Source: Saprospiraceae bacterium (GTDB lineage: Bacteria; Bacteroidota; Bacteroidia; Chitinophagales; Saprospiraceae). From it: DNA of 53,906 nt. The stretch's first letter is position 1. Each line of letters opens with the position of its first letter. Location: assembly GCA_013001975.1 (NCBI GenBank), contig JABDKX010000108.1:1-53906 (forward strand), given 5' to 3'. Positions 25,346 through 35,598 of the stretch are shown in pieces. The notes below the pieces were generated by a model that was not told the origin of the DNA, ran no database searches, and saw nothing but the letters and a program-made list of their open reading frames with translations. The position numbers were made by a program, and so were the translations under genes.

Positions 25346-28300
25346 CTAGAAATTCCTATTTACATGAACTATCGTATTTGAATACAACTCAACGCCATTT
25401 GTGTCCCGAATTACAAGAAAATAGACCCCACCGAATAATTCGTAATTTCTGATCGTAAAGAAATTATTATTAATATTATTTCTTTGAAAATGGACGCGTC
25501 TTCCAGATACACTCTCGAAAATATAAGTATTCACTTCGCCATCGTAATTAAGATGAATCCTCAGTTCTTCATCGAATGGATTTGGAAACATTTTCGCTTC
25601 GATAAATAGGTCAATTCCATTACAATCTTCATCGATATCATTATCTGGAATTTCAATACCGATTGGACTTATGCCAGAGTTTGAATCATCACAATCTAAG
25701 CTATTGTCAACATAACCAATTGGAGGTTGCATTATACAGGTATCGGTTGGCATCATTAAATTTCCAAATCCATCATTATCCGAATCAAGATAATATGTGA
25801 ATTTAGGAAGGCCTTCGTCTGCCTTGCCATCACAGTTATTATCAACAGCATCACATATCTCAATACCATCTGGATTAATAGAATTATCTGAATCATCACA
25901 GTCAGAAGAATTGTCAACAAAACCAACAGGAGGAATCAAAATACACGTATCAGCGAATACCAATTGATTTCCAAATCCATCTTGATCTAAATCTTCATAA
26001 TACCTATTCTTCGTAAGTCCTTCATCTGCACGACCATCGCAGTTATTGTCGATGGCATCACATATTTCTGAAGCGTTAGGATTGATCAATTCATTCATGT
26101 CATTACAATCGCTGAGATTGTCCACAAATCCAACTGGTGGTGTTATTATACAGGTATCCACAAAAATACTCGCATCACCGAAACCATCATTATCAAAATC
26201 AAAATAATATCTGTTTCTTGGTAAACCTTCATCAGCCCTGCCGTCACAATTATTATCTATGGCATCACATATTTCTGGAGATATTGGATTGATCGAATCT
26301 ACTTCATCATTACAATCGTCAGGATTAGAAGCATAACCTGATGGGGAAAACAACAGACAAGTGTCAATGGGAAACATTTCATCACCATAACCATCACTAT
26401 CAACGTCTAAGTAATATGTAAAGAGTGGTAAATTGTCATCAATAAATCCTGAACAATTATTATCTCTTCCGTCACATATTTCGTTAGCAGCTGGGTTTAT
26501 GTTTGGATTAGTGTCATCACAATCTTGATAGGTATAAAATCCATCATTGTCTACATCATCAAATAGGAAAGACTCTGCTTTAGAAATGACATCCTTTGCT
26601 ATTTCTATACCAATTAACCTACCTGGTATATCATCTGCAGGTGGATGAATTCCTCCCCAAATCCTTGACAAACTTGTTTGATCAGAAGCATCTCTAAAAG
26701 TCGCCCACTGCAAGATTATGTCTTCGCTTGGTCCATCTTCAAAAACAAGAAATTCATTCCGCTCAGCTGAAAACTCAGCCATTCCACCAGGAAAAAATTC
26801 ACTTCCTGTCATATGAGCTAATAAGTCAGCTGCCGCCCTAGAATAAGTTGAATGCCCAGAGACATATCCAGCGAATGGCGGTGTAACAAATGAAGGTCTT
26901 TGATATGGCCACCAATCATCAGCTAATATCCAATCAACGCCTGCCACATCTACTTCTGGATCTTCAATAAATTCAGGTCCTTTCCAAGCATAAAGTTTAA
27001 TCTTATTTAAATTTTCAAGATTTGGACCAACAAGAGGGTCGCCTTCTTCAACCAATTCAATATATCCTTCTACCAAAGGCATACCACCCACATGATAATT
27101 AGGTAAATTCTCATCCGTACATTGTCCTCTACCAGCCATTGAACGTATCGCGGATATCGGTCTTAAGTAATCATAATATCCTTTAATACCCCATGCTGCT
27201 ATAGCACAATCATGCATTGCACTACCCATCATCAGATAGGATTTAACATCCCATTCTAATAAATCTATTTGCTCTCCTTTACCATTATATTTCCTTTCAA
27301 AAGCAGGATGGTCAGTCACATAATTAAGAAGCGTAAACCAATGCCCTGGTGGTGTTTCAGAATCAGGACCATCAGCCCAAAATTCTGCAAGTACTCTACC
27401 ATAATCCCCTCTAGGTACCATATTAGGTTCATATGGTTCTCCTGTATAAGGATTAATTTCATGACCTTCGCCAATGTCTCCACCATCAATATAATTGTAA
27501 AAGTCAGGATAATCAGTAAAGTCCGTCGGCAGCTCATTCACATTGCCGATCGCTCCAGGTGAAATATCCCACATAACACCATCATCAGGATCTAAATGGC
27601 TGGACCAAATTGATACCATTGCGAATCCCCACTTAAATTGATCAGACATGGCATTCGATTCTTCCAATGATACCTGCGGTGGCGTTCCAGGATCATGGTA
27701 TACATAATAATCAAATCCATCTCGTTGATATATCATTAAATCATCTGTACTTAAAGCAAAAGGCGTCACTTGACCCCATTCTGGGCTTAAGAAATCAGGT
27801 GTGTCATTCGAGGTGACATTCCCTGATTGATCAATAAATTCTTCTAATGTCAAAGGCTGCCATCGATTTGGATCATTTAAGGGCATAACGCCGCTTTCTG
27901 TTATCAACAAAGGATCATTCACTGGCTCATAAGCTATGTTGGCATAATCATTTGCTTGATTTGAATTGTCATTATCACCAAACTCAATAATTTTTTCTGC
28001 GACATAATTTCCTAATGCGGCTGGATTGCCACTCGAATAATCTGTCGAGCTGAATGCCAGACTATAACCTCGATCGATCATAATTTGATTCATCCGTCCA
28101 AATATACTTCCTGCCCCAGGTGATCTTAAGAATCGATTAAATAACAAGCGGTAAATCGCATAGCTGATCGCTTCTTCAATGTCTGCTTCAGGCGTTGATG
28201 AAACTGGGATACCATCAAACTCAATCTCTATTCCATTAACAGTATTCCCAAGCAAGTAAGGATCTGCTTCAGGATGGTAAACAGCCCATATATCATACAT

Positions 28301-28480
28301 GGCAATCGAAGTATGCCATAAATTTCTTGCATGAACTGTAGGACGTGCAAAATCATTTCTAATTCCATTGAGAACCTCCTCATTCCAGACCCTCGCAATG
28401 CTGTGTTCTTGAGCATTAATAGTAGTTATCATACCACAGAATACGGCTATTCTGAGGACTAAGGCTATCTTAACTTTCAT
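25346..28480 (-). CDS. Secreted vanadium-dependent haloperoxidase-like protein with MopE repeats and T9SS sorting domain
   Basis: 1044 residues. A signal peptide ends TTINAQ (about residue 24). A PAP2/vanadium haloperoxidase domain (to about 635) keeps the vanadate-binding set of fungal chloroperoxidase in the same spacing: K433 and R440 in KGYYDYLR, S541-G542-H543 in SGHS, and R606 and H612 in RIWGGIH. Next come four MopE-type modules of about 70 residues, each with a calcium-like D-x-D-x-DG loop (DLDQDGFGN) and an ICDxxDNNCDG signature. A variant half module and a T9SS type A domain (KMFPNPFDEELRIHL) end the protein. It may use vanadate and H2O2 to oxidise halide at the cell surface, or act as an acid phosphatase; the fold allows both. 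Confidence 0.85.
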   Translation of the reverse strand: MKVKIALVLRIAVFCGMITTINAQEHSIARVWNEEVLNGIRNDFARPTVHARNLWHTSIAMYDIWAVYHPEADPYLLGNTVNGIEIEFDGIPVSSTPEADIEEAISYAIYRLLFNRFLRSPGAGSIFGRMNQIMIDRGYSLAFSSTDYSSGNPAALGNYVAEKIIEFGDNDNSNQANDYANIAYEPVNDPLLITESGVMPLNDPNRWQPLTLEEFIDQSGNVTSNDTPDFLSPEWGQVTPFALSTDDLMIYQRDGFDYYVYHDPGTPPQVSLEESNAMSDQFKWGFAMVSIWSSHLDPDDGVMWDISPGAIGNVNELPTDFTDYPDFYNYIDGGDIGEGHEINPYTGEPYEPNMVPRGDYGRVLAEFWADGPDSETPPGHWFTLLNYVTDHPAFERKYNGKGEQIDLLEWDVKSYLMMGSAMHDCAIAAWGIKGYYDYLRPISAIRSMAGRGQCTDENLPNYHVGGMPLVEGYIELVEEGDPLVGPNLENLNKIKLYAWKGPEFIEDPEVDVAGVDWILADDWWPYQRPSFVTPPFAGYVSGHSTYSRAAADLLAHMTGSEFFPGGMAEFSAERNEFLVFEDGPSEDIILQWATFRDASDQTSLSRIWGGIHPPADDIPGRLIGIEIAKDVISKAESFLFDDVDNDGFYTYQDCDDTNPNINPAANEICDGRDNNCSGFIDDNLPLFTYYLDVDSDGYGDEMFPIDTCLLFSPSGYASNPDDCNDEVDSINPISPEICDAIDNNCDGRADEGLPRNRYYFDFDNDGFGDASIFVDTCIITPPVGFVDNLSDCNDMNELINPNASEICDAIDNNCDGRADEGLTKNRYYEDLDQDGFGNQLVFADTCILIPPVGFVDNSSDCDDSDNSINPDGIEICDAVDNNCDGKADEGLPKFTYYLDSDNDGFGNLMMPTDTCIMQPPIGYVDNSLDCDDSNSGISPIGIEIPDNDIDEDCNGIDLFIEAKMFPNPFDEELRIHLNYDGEVNTYIFESVSGRRVHFQRNNINNNFFTIRNYELFGGVYFLVIRDTNGVELYSNTIVHVNRNF

Positions 28481-28609
28481 ATCAAACTTTTAACCAACTG
28501 TTTAACAACTTGGTAAAGATATATATATTATTAATATGTCCCATTACGGACATCCAAAAAAGTCAGTTAAATGCTAAAAATAAATAAGAGCTACTTTTCA
28601 ACGACAATT

Positions 28610-31348
28610 TTATCGCCTAAATCCACCTCTTCTTCCACCGCCACTACCGCCACTGCTTTGTCCTTTAATCGCATAGGTAAATGACAACATATAGTACTGG
28701 CCCAGAGAGTTGATAACAGAATTTTGAATGAAATTTAAATTTTGAGTTCTTGAAATGCCTTGATTTTTATTAAGAATATCGAATACTGAAAACTTTAATT
28801 CTCCTCTCTGATCCTTTAAAAAGTATTTAGATATACTCGCCTTCCAAATAGGAATCGTTGTTGCTTCACTAAAGTCTTCTTCTGAATAAAAGTTTACATC
28901 TATTTCTGTGCTGAAAGCCAAGCTGTTTTTGTGATTATAAGTTATTTCACCAAATACATTTTGTGAAGAGTAATTCAGGTTATTTCTTTCAGACTCAGAA
29001 TATTTATTGATATTGTATGAATAACTACCTCCCAAACGCCAATCCAATTTCTCTTTGTTTCTGTTCTCAAATCTCAGTCGTACATTTCCATTTATTCTAT
29101 CTGTTTTATTTTCTCTGTTATTTATAAATGTAAATCCTTTAGAGTATCCAATTCTGTTTCGCAAACTCATTGTAATATTTATAAATCTGAGGGGGGTTGA
29201 ATACTCAGCAGAACCCGTTGAATTAAAATTGTAATCTACATTGGTAGGACTTTGCATCTGAACAAAATTCTCATCAATAAATGATTCATTAATTATTTGA
29301 TTCTTGGTATAATTAAAGTTGAAGAAAGCATAGAAACTTCTAAAATTAAACTGATCATATTTGAAGTAATTTAATCTTAGACGGTGGCTGTATTCTGGAA
29401 TCAAATCTGGATTTCCTATGTATATATTAAGTGGATTGCTGTTATCAGGTATTGGCTGCAATTGTTCTAACGAAGGCATGTTTACATTAGTAGAATAAGA
29501 CAGTCTGATGTTATGCGCTTGTCCAATTTCATATCGCCAATTAATTCTAGGTAAGAATCTTAAAACATCTTTTTTAATCGATATTTCTTCAAAAAGTAAA
29601 TCACCTTGTAAGTGAGAATTTTGAACTGCTGCTTCTAAGGTTAGTTGTGAAACATCCGAATTAAAATGAAAAGCTGTTGAATATCGATCGTAATAGTAGT
29701 CTCTAACATAAGCATTACTTAAATCTTGATTCAACGTTTGCATATCCGCTTCAATATCAAAATACTCTGTTAATACATCATTATTAAAATTCTGTCTTCT
29801 GTATTTAAATTCTAGATATTTCCCATATGAAAGTGGCTCAACAAATGAAAACTCTAATCTGTATTGGTTGTCCTGGTCACTTTGAATAACATCTTGAACC
29901 AATAATGTTTCCAATGTATTATTATCGCTAAAAATTATATTTTGCGAATTCAGATCTGCTAACAAATCATTGGTAGCATCATTTAAAGAACCATTAAAAG
30001 TGAAAATTCTTTTTTTAACAGAGCCAAACTTTTTACGGTAAGTCAAATTAGAACTTAAGTTTAAGTTTTTACCATTCGTTTGATAGTCACTGTCTGTTAA
30101 GTTTGCAACAAAATTATCACTCACAATTTCTGTGTAATTATCAGATATTAAATTACCATTATTATAAGTCAATCCACCTCTAATTCTTAAATCTTGCGTT
30201 GAATCTATCTCATGTTCAAACTCTAAGTTTACTCTATGGTTGTCACTTTTATTAATCTGATCTGAATTTTCATTTTCGAAAAAGCTCTCCGATTCAGATA
30301 CAAAATTCTCTTTTATACTTTCACTCTCAATTTCATTTTCAATTGAATTTATAAAGTAATTAATTGATAATTCTGTTTTGTCAGAGAAGTCATGGTTGAT
30401 ATTCAAACCTCCTGCATTTGTTACGACAAAACCATTGCTCAGTCCATTAAAAATAGGAGCATTCCCTCCCCTTCTAAATCCGCCAAAACCGCCCATGAAA
30501 CTCGCGTAATCACTTACAGAAAAACCTTGTTCATTTACATTATTGAAATTACCAATAATTGACATTTGGGTCGTTGGATTAAATCTATTCAAGCTAATTT
30601 TCCCGTTGTATCTGTCATCGGAACCATAACCTGCACTCAGATTTCCAAAATAACCATTCTTCCGATCCTCTTTTAATTCCAGATTTATTGTTTTTTGTCT
30701 TTCACCATCATCAACCCCTGAAAATTCTGCCATATCTGATTTTTGATCAAAAATCTGAACTTTATCAACGGCATCAGCAGGAAGGTTTCTGGTTGCAATC
30801 GTAGGATCATCGCCAAAAAACTTCTTCCCATCAACCAGGACTTGTTCCACATCTTCACCTTGTGCTTTTATAGACCCATCACTTTCAACTTCAACGCCAG
30901 GTAATTTCTTGAGTAAGTCTTCAACAACTTCATTGGGTTGCGTTTGAAAAGCAGCAGCATTAAATTCAAGCGTATCTTTTTTGACTAATAAAGGTACGTG
31001 TTCGCCCTTAATTTCAACCTGCTCTATTAATGCTGAGTTGACTTTAAGTGTAACTGTCTTCAGGTCTATGTCACTATCCTCGATTACCAGAGGTTGAGAA
31101 TATTGTTCAAAACCTAAGTAAGTGATTTGAATAAGATATGAAAGTGGTTTTAAATTATCAATTCGGAATTTCCCTTCTTTACTAGTTAGCCCAAAACTGA
31201 CAATTGTTGAATCTTTTTCATTTAAGACAACCACAGTTGCACTTGCTAACATTTCGCCACCGCCTTCGACAGAACCATTAATACTAAATTTTTGTGCGCT
31301 TACTAGGGTTCCAAAAAATAAAAGCGCTAACAATAGAAATTGTTTCAT
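28610..31348 (-). CDS. TonB-dependent receptor-like outer-membrane protein (OMP_b-brl_3 type)
   Basis: 912 residues. A signal peptide (LVSAQ at about 18) precedes a CarboxypepD_reg-like domain (about 20-105: FSINGSVEGGGEMLASATVVV). A plug domain follows (LLKKLPGVEVESDG, VLVDGKKFFGDDP, ADAVDKVQIFD), and then a large beta barrel ending near residue 895. The tail is Gly/Arg rich (SSGGSGGGRRGGFRR). The gene is 31 bp downstream of the GLPGLI gene on the same strand, the common arrangement for this receptor group. The imported or exported ligand is unknown; some members act in peptide or siderophore handling. Confidence 0.85.
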   Translation of the reverse strand: MKQFLLLALLFFGTLVSAQKFSINGSVEGGGEMLASATVVVLNEKDSTIVSFGLTSKEGKFRIDNLKPLSYLIQITYLGFEQYSQPLVIEDSDIDLKTVTLKVNSALIEQVEIKGEHVPLLVKKDTLEFNAAAFQTQPNEVVEDLLKKLPGVEVESDGSIKAQGEDVEQVLVDGKKFFGDDPTIATRNLPADAVDKVQIFDQKSDMAEFSGVDDGERQKTINLELKEDRKNGYFGNLSAGYGSDDRYNGKISLNRFNPTTQMSIIGNFNNVNEQGFSVSDYASFMGGFGGFRRGGNAPIFNGLSNGFVVTNAGGLNINHDFSDKTELSINYFINSIENEIESESIKENFVSESESFFENENSDQINKSDNHRVNLEFEHEIDSTQDLRIRGGLTYNNGNLISDNYTEIVSDNFVANLTDSDYQTNGKNLNLSSNLTYRKKFGSVKKRIFTFNGSLNDATNDLLADLNSQNIIFSDNNTLETLLVQDVIQSDQDNQYRLEFSFVEPLSYGKYLEFKYRRQNFNNDVLTEYFDIEADMQTLNQDLSNAYVRDYYYDRYSTAFHFNSDVSQLTLEAAVQNSHLQGDLLFEEISIKKDVLRFLPRINWRYEIGQAHNIRLSYSTNVNMPSLEQLQPIPDNSNPLNIYIGNPDLIPEYSHRLRLNYFKYDQFNFRSFYAFFNFNYTKNQIINESFIDENFVQMQSPTNVDYNFNSTGSAEYSTPLRFINITMSLRNRIGYSKGFTFINNRENKTDRINGNVRLRFENRNKEKLDWRLGGSYSYNINKYSESERNNLNYSSQNVFGEITYNHKNSLAFSTEIDVNFYSEEDFSEATTIPIWKASISKYFLKDQRGELKFSVFDILNKNQGISRTQNLNFIQNSVINSLGQYYMLSFTYAIKGQSSGGSGGGRRGGFRR

Positions 31349-31379
31349 TGTAAAGTTTAAGTTGATTTAGGGTATAAAA

Positions 31380-32135
31380 TTATTTCCCCCTGCCAAAGAA
31401 ATATCCTCTTCCACCGCCTCGACCTGCACGCATCTGCTCCATTTCTTTCATTTTATCTTCGCGCATAGTTTCAAATTCTTGTTGTGAGATTTGTTTGCCT
31501 TCACTTGGCCTTGATATAACGCTTTCTTCAAAAGTTTTTAATTCAACATTTTGCGCAGTGATTAATCTTTCACCATCATTTATATCAACATGGAGTATAA
31601 CCCCTGGTAATCCAAAGAAATCATCTGGACCAGTTGAAACAGGAATCATAGGTGTAAACCAAACCACAATTGAATTCAAGGAATCTTTAAAAGTTGCTTT
31701 TTGACAAATGTAATCACCAACTTGTTTTTGATCACCAGTCATTTTCCACTTTTTCGAATCTCTTACACCTTCGATTAAAAACTTCTTGCCGAAAAAATCT
31801 CGGCTGTCTACAGATTGGTTATCGTTAAAATTTGTGTAATAAACACTGGCGTTATTATCCCTATTCCAACGACCACGTCTTCTTCTTTCGCCTCTAAACT
31901 CTTCATCTTTCTTTTTTTCCTTAACAACACCTTTATAAACAGCTTCTTCGCTATTGAAATAGAGAATTTTTTCTGAGGTTCTAAATTCGGGGATTCTGTC
32001 TTTCAATGCCTCCATCTCAGGTGGCAAAGTCTTGTGAATATTACGTTTGTCTTCATAAGTTATTTGGCCTTCTTGATTTTGAGCAAAAGCATAAGAAACG
32101 GTTAATAATAAGATTATAATAAATGAATTTTTCAT
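31380..32135 (-). CDS. GLPGLI family protein
   Basis: 251 residues with a signal peptide (SYAFAQ, about residue 19). The family hallmark FFGLPGVILHVDIN lies near residue 175. Its surroundings (KFLIEGVRDSKKWKMTGDQKQVGDYICQKATF ahead of it) follow the usual GLPGLI pattern of a single-domain periplasmic protein. The end is Arg/Gly rich (RAGRGGGRGYFFGRGK), like the tail of the downstream receptor. It likely works with that receptor in the periplasm or outer membrane; the molecular role of GLPGLI proteins is unknown. Confidence 0.88.
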   Translation of the reverse strand: MKNSFIIILLLTVSYAFAQNQEGQITYEDKRNIHKTLPPEMEALKDRIPEFRTSEKILYFNSEEAVYKGVVKEKKKDEEFRGERRRRGRWNRDNNASVYYTNFNDNQSVDSRDFFGKKFLIEGVRDSKKWKMTGDQKQVGDYICQKATFKDSLNSIVVWFTPMIPVSTGPDDFFGLPGVILHVDINDGERLITAQNVELKTFEESVISRPSEGKQISQQEFETMREDKMKEMEQMRAGRGGGRGYFFGRGK

Positions 32136-32277
32136 ATATATATTTTTATGCGCCTATCCATAACTGTTTTTAGACAGATAAATGTCTGTAAAGTTTAAAC
32201 AATTTATAAATTTTATGATTTAGGTAACAAATGTACTATTTAACCGTCTTAAATTTATACTTAATATCAAAACCCAC

Positions 32278-33672
32278 ATGAGCACAAAACATACATTCAC
32301 AGCATTAACTTTGGCCTTAAGCATAATATTAGGTGGTTTGTCACAATCAGACTCACAAAAGTATAATAGAATAGAAATATTACCCAGTGATCAAAGAAGT
32401 GGAGATCCTGAAGCTGGCTTTAATTATCTTGTAAATGGTGCCTACGTTCATTCAGGTATTCCTTTTGACGCATTTGGCTCTTTTTTGCCCAAAGACTCAA
32501 CGAATATTTTAAATCGGGAAGGTCAAAGTGCATATGTTACGCCAACATTTAATTTAACTGAACATGACAACGGTGTAAAACTGTTAACACCAAATTGCTT
32601 AACCTGTCATGCTGATAAAATTAATGGTGAATTTATTGTTGGACTTGGCAATAACAGCTTTGATTATACGATTAATACAAATGCAATGACCAATATGCTA
32701 TCAATGGTTATAAAGCAACGTTTTACAGAAGCTTCGAAGGAGTGGGAGGCATTTGAAGCTTTTCATAAATCTTCCAGCGCTCTAAGCGATAATATCACCA
32801 CTAAAGTTAGAGGCATTAATCCCGCAGATAAATTAACTTCAGTACTTGTAGCCCATAGAGATAATCAAACTTTGGAATGGCTAGATAAACCTGCATTAGA
32901 GATTCCGGAAAAGACAATTCCGACAGATGTTCCTGCTTGGTGGTTATTAAAAAAGAAAAATGCAATGTTTAGTACAGGGATAGGAAGAGGTGATTTTTCA
33001 AGATTCTTGATGGCCTCTTCATTACTGACACTTAAAGATTCTAGTGAAGCAGCGCAAATTGACAAGCAGTTTCCAAATGTATTAGCTTGGATCAACACAA
33101 TCGAGCCACCAAAATATCCGAAAGATATCAATCATGAATTGGCTCAAAAAGGAAAAAAATTATTTGACTTAAATTGTTCTTCTTGTCATGGTACGTACGG
33201 CAAAGATGAATCCTACCCTAACCTATTAATCAGTTTAGAAGAAGTTGGGACAGATCCAGAACTTTCAAAAGCCTACACTGATGGCTTGTATTCTAACTTT
33301 GTCAATTGGTATGAAGACAGTTGGTTTGCAAAAGGATCGCATCCTGGTAAAATTGTAATTGAACCAGGTTACGTGGCCCCTCCCTTAGATGGTGTTTGGG
33401 CAACAGCACCTTATTTCCACAATGGTTCAGTCCCACAAATTGAGGCTGTATTAAATTCTAAAATAAGACCCACATATTGGAGTCGTACTTTTGACAGCCA
33501 TGACTATAATTATGAAAAGCTTGGATGGAATTATCAGCGTCAAGAATCAAAAAATGATAATCAAACATATGATACATCTTTAGAAGCATATGGAAATACA
33601 GGTCATACTTTTGGAGATGACTTGACGCAAGATGAACGAATGGCTGTAATTGAATATTTAAAAACTATATAA
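32278..33672 (+). CDS. Secreted di-haem c-type cytochrome
   Basis: 464 residues with an N-terminal signal peptide. Two haem c attachment motifs occur: CLTCH at 107-111 and CSSCH at 300-304. The second domain carries GKKLFDLNCSSCHGTYG and later APPLDGVWATAPYFHNGSVP, a motif of cytochrome c peroxidase-like and di-haem oxidoreductase families. It is probably a periplasmic electron carrier or di-haem oxidase/peroxidase. There is no adjacent redox partner: the divergent neighbour is the GLPGLI gene and the convergent one is ggt. The exact reaction is unknown. Confidence 0.78.
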   Translation: MSTKHTFTALTLALSIILGGLSQSDSQKYNRIEILPSDQRSGDPEAGFNYLVNGAYVHSGIPFDAFGSFLPKDSTNILNREGQSAYVTPTFNLTEHDNGVKLLTPNCLTCHADKINGEFIVGLGNNSFDYTINTNAMTNMLSMVIKQRFTEASKEWEAFEAFHKSSSALSDNITTKVRGINPADKLTSVLVAHRDNQTLEWLDKPALEIPEKTIPTDVPAWWLLKKKNAMFSTGIGRGDFSRFLMASSLLTLKDSSEAAQIDKQFPNVLAWINTIEPPKYPKDINHELAQKGKKLFDLNCSSCHGTYGKDESYPNLLISLEEVGTDPELSKAYTDGLYSNFVNWYEDSWFAKGSHPGKIVIEPGYVAPPLDGVWATAPYFHNGSVPQIEAVLNSKIRPTYWSRTFDSHDYNYEKLGWNYQRQESKNDNQTYDTSLEAYGNTGHTFGDDLTQDERMAVIEYLKTI

Positions 33673-33674
33673 AT

Positions 33675-35417
33675 TTAGTAACCACTTACAGAATCATCAT
33701 TCCTGCGATCTGCGGCTGCATCTAAAATCCCATCATCATTTACAACTATTGTTTCAACTTTACCAATTGATTTTCGTGAAACTGTGGCATGTCCCATTTT
33801 CTCTAAAGTATCGATTATGTTCTCATCTAAACATCTTTCCTCAATTTGAATTTTGTCTGGTAACCATTGATGATGGAAACGACAACTTTGTGTGGCAGCA
33901 TTAGCATTCATACCAAAGTCAATTATATTAACTATCGTTTGAAAAACACTTGTTATTATTGTTGAACCACCTGGCGTGCCAACTACAATTTTCAATTCAC
34001 CATCTTTCTCAACGATTGTAGGTGACATTGAACTTAACATTCTTTTTCCAGGTGCGATGGCATTGGCTTCATTACCCACTAAACCAAAGAAATTTGGAAC
34101 ACCTGGTTTAGCACTGAAATCATCCATCTCATTGTTAAGTAAAAATCCTGCTCCATCAACAACTACTTTTGATCCATAACCTGTATTAATAGTTGTAGTT
34201 AATGATACTGCATTACCCCATTGGTCTACTATTGAAAAATGTGTCGTTTCCTCACTTTCTTTAATGTCACTAGGTTCTATTTCTGAGCTTAAAGAAGCTT
34301 TGCTAGGATCAAAGTTTGACATTCTCATTTGATTGTAATCATCATCTATCAAAGTCGCTATAGGTACATCATAAAAATCCATATCTCCCAAATGTTTAGA
34401 ACGATCAGCATAAACACGGCGTTCTGCTTCCACCATCAAATGAATAGCTTCTGTAGAATGAAATCCCATTGATTCAATATTGTAAGGCTCTATACTGTTA
34501 AGTAATTGAATTAATGCGATGCCACCACTGCTAGGCGGAGGCATTGAAATAATTGTATATCCACGATAATCTGAGACAACCGGCGCTCTCCATTTTGAAG
34601 TATATTTTTTTAAATCTTCTAAATTAATAATGCCTCCGTTTTGATTCATTTCTTCTACAAGTAAATTTGCGACTTCACCTTCATAAAATCCAGCTCTTCC
34701 ATTTTTAGCAATGGCTTCAAGTGTCTTTGCAAGATCCGGTTGAGTCAATATATCTCCTTGTTTCCATGCTTTACCTTTGACAAAAGCTATAGGTTTATCA
34801 TTTACTTTTTTAAATTCCTTGCGCCTTTTGTTTAAGGAAGAGGCTTGCTTATTAGTGACATAAAAACCTCTTTGCGCCAATTCAATTGAAGGTTCGACAA
34901 GTCTACTCCAATTTTTCAGTTTCGAATATTTATCAAAAGCTTTTTCCATTCCGTCGACAACTCCAGGCACACCGCAAGCCAAATGTCCTAATAAACTTAG
35001 ATTAGGAATTACATTTTTATCTGCATCTAAATACATGTCTTTGTTTGCATTAGCTGGAGCTGTTTCTCGAAAATCTAATGCATCATATAACCCTTCCTCA
35101 GTTCTGATAACCATAAACCCTCCTCCACCAATATTTCCTGCTATAGGATACGTTACGGCGAGTGCAAATTGAACAGCAATTGCAGCATCAATAGCATTGC
35201 CGCCATCTTTTAATACTTGCACGCCTACCTCGGAAGCTAAATGATGCGCTGAAGAAACGGCAGCATTTTTATATTGTTGATGCTTGGCTATTTTGATCGG
35301 CAAATGGAATTCATCAATTTGAGTTTGTGTGTTTTCATCAGTCCTACAACTTGAAACGATCATTAAAAAAGTTAGAAGCGTAAGCATAAAAGACAAGTAT
35401 CTATTTTTCACATTCAT
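33675..35417 (-). CDS. ggt: Gamma-glutamyltransferase, lipoprotein type
   Basis: 580 residues. The N-terminus has a lipobox (IVSSC, C24), so the enzyme is probably attached to a membrane rather than free in the periplasm. The family features are complete: GGNAIDAAIAVQFALAVTYPIAGNIGGGGFMV and RETAPA in the large subunit, the self-cleavage nucleophile T391 in TTHFSIVD, and SMSPTIV plus GTPGGS oxyanion residues in the small subunit. It cleaves gamma-glutamyl bonds of glutathione-like peptides or transfers the group to amino acids. It converges with the cytochrome gene (3-bp gap). Confidence 0.92.
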   Translation of the reverse strand: MNVKNRYLSFMLTLLTFLMIVSSCRTDENTQTQIDEFHLPIKIAKHQQYKNAAVSSAHHLASEVGVQVLKDGGNAIDAAIAVQFALAVTYPIAGNIGGGGFMVIRTEEGLYDALDFRETAPANANKDMYLDADKNVIPNLSLLGHLACGVPGVVDGMEKAFDKYSKLKNWSRLVEPSIELAQRGFYVTNKQASSLNKRRKEFKKVNDKPIAFVKGKAWKQGDILTQPDLAKTLEAIAKNGRAGFYEGEVANLLVEEMNQNGGIINLEDLKKYTSKWRAPVVSDYRGYTIISMPPPSSGGIALIQLLNSIEPYNIESMGFHSTEAIHLMVEAERRVYADRSKHLGDMDFYDVPIATLIDDDYNQMRMSNFDPSKASLSSEIEPSDIKESEETTHFSIVDQWGNAVSLTTTINTGYGSKVVVDGAGFLLNNEMDDFSAKPGVPNFFGLVGNEANAIAPGKRMLSSMSPTIVEKDGELKIVVGTPGGSTIITSVFQTIVNIIDFGMNANAATQSCRFHHQWLPDKIQIEERCLDENIIDTLEKMGHATVSRKSIGKVETIVVNDDGILDAAADRRNDDSVSGY

Positions 35418-35598
35418 ATTAATAATTTTAGATAAACACAGTAACCGAAATTAAGAAAAGAATTCAATTTTATTCTGGAGAATAAAATTTACTTTTCTAA
35501 AATGCCCAAGGGTAAAATTTAAATTTATTATATATAGTAAAAAATCAACATATATATTATATATTCGTTTATCTTTTAATTAAAATTTGAATTACCTT

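Noticed and set aside
26000-26500. Tandem DNA repeats within the haloperoxidase gene as recent expansion
   Set aside because: The four MopE modules are similar as protein, but their codons differ at many synonymous positions, so they are old domain repeats.
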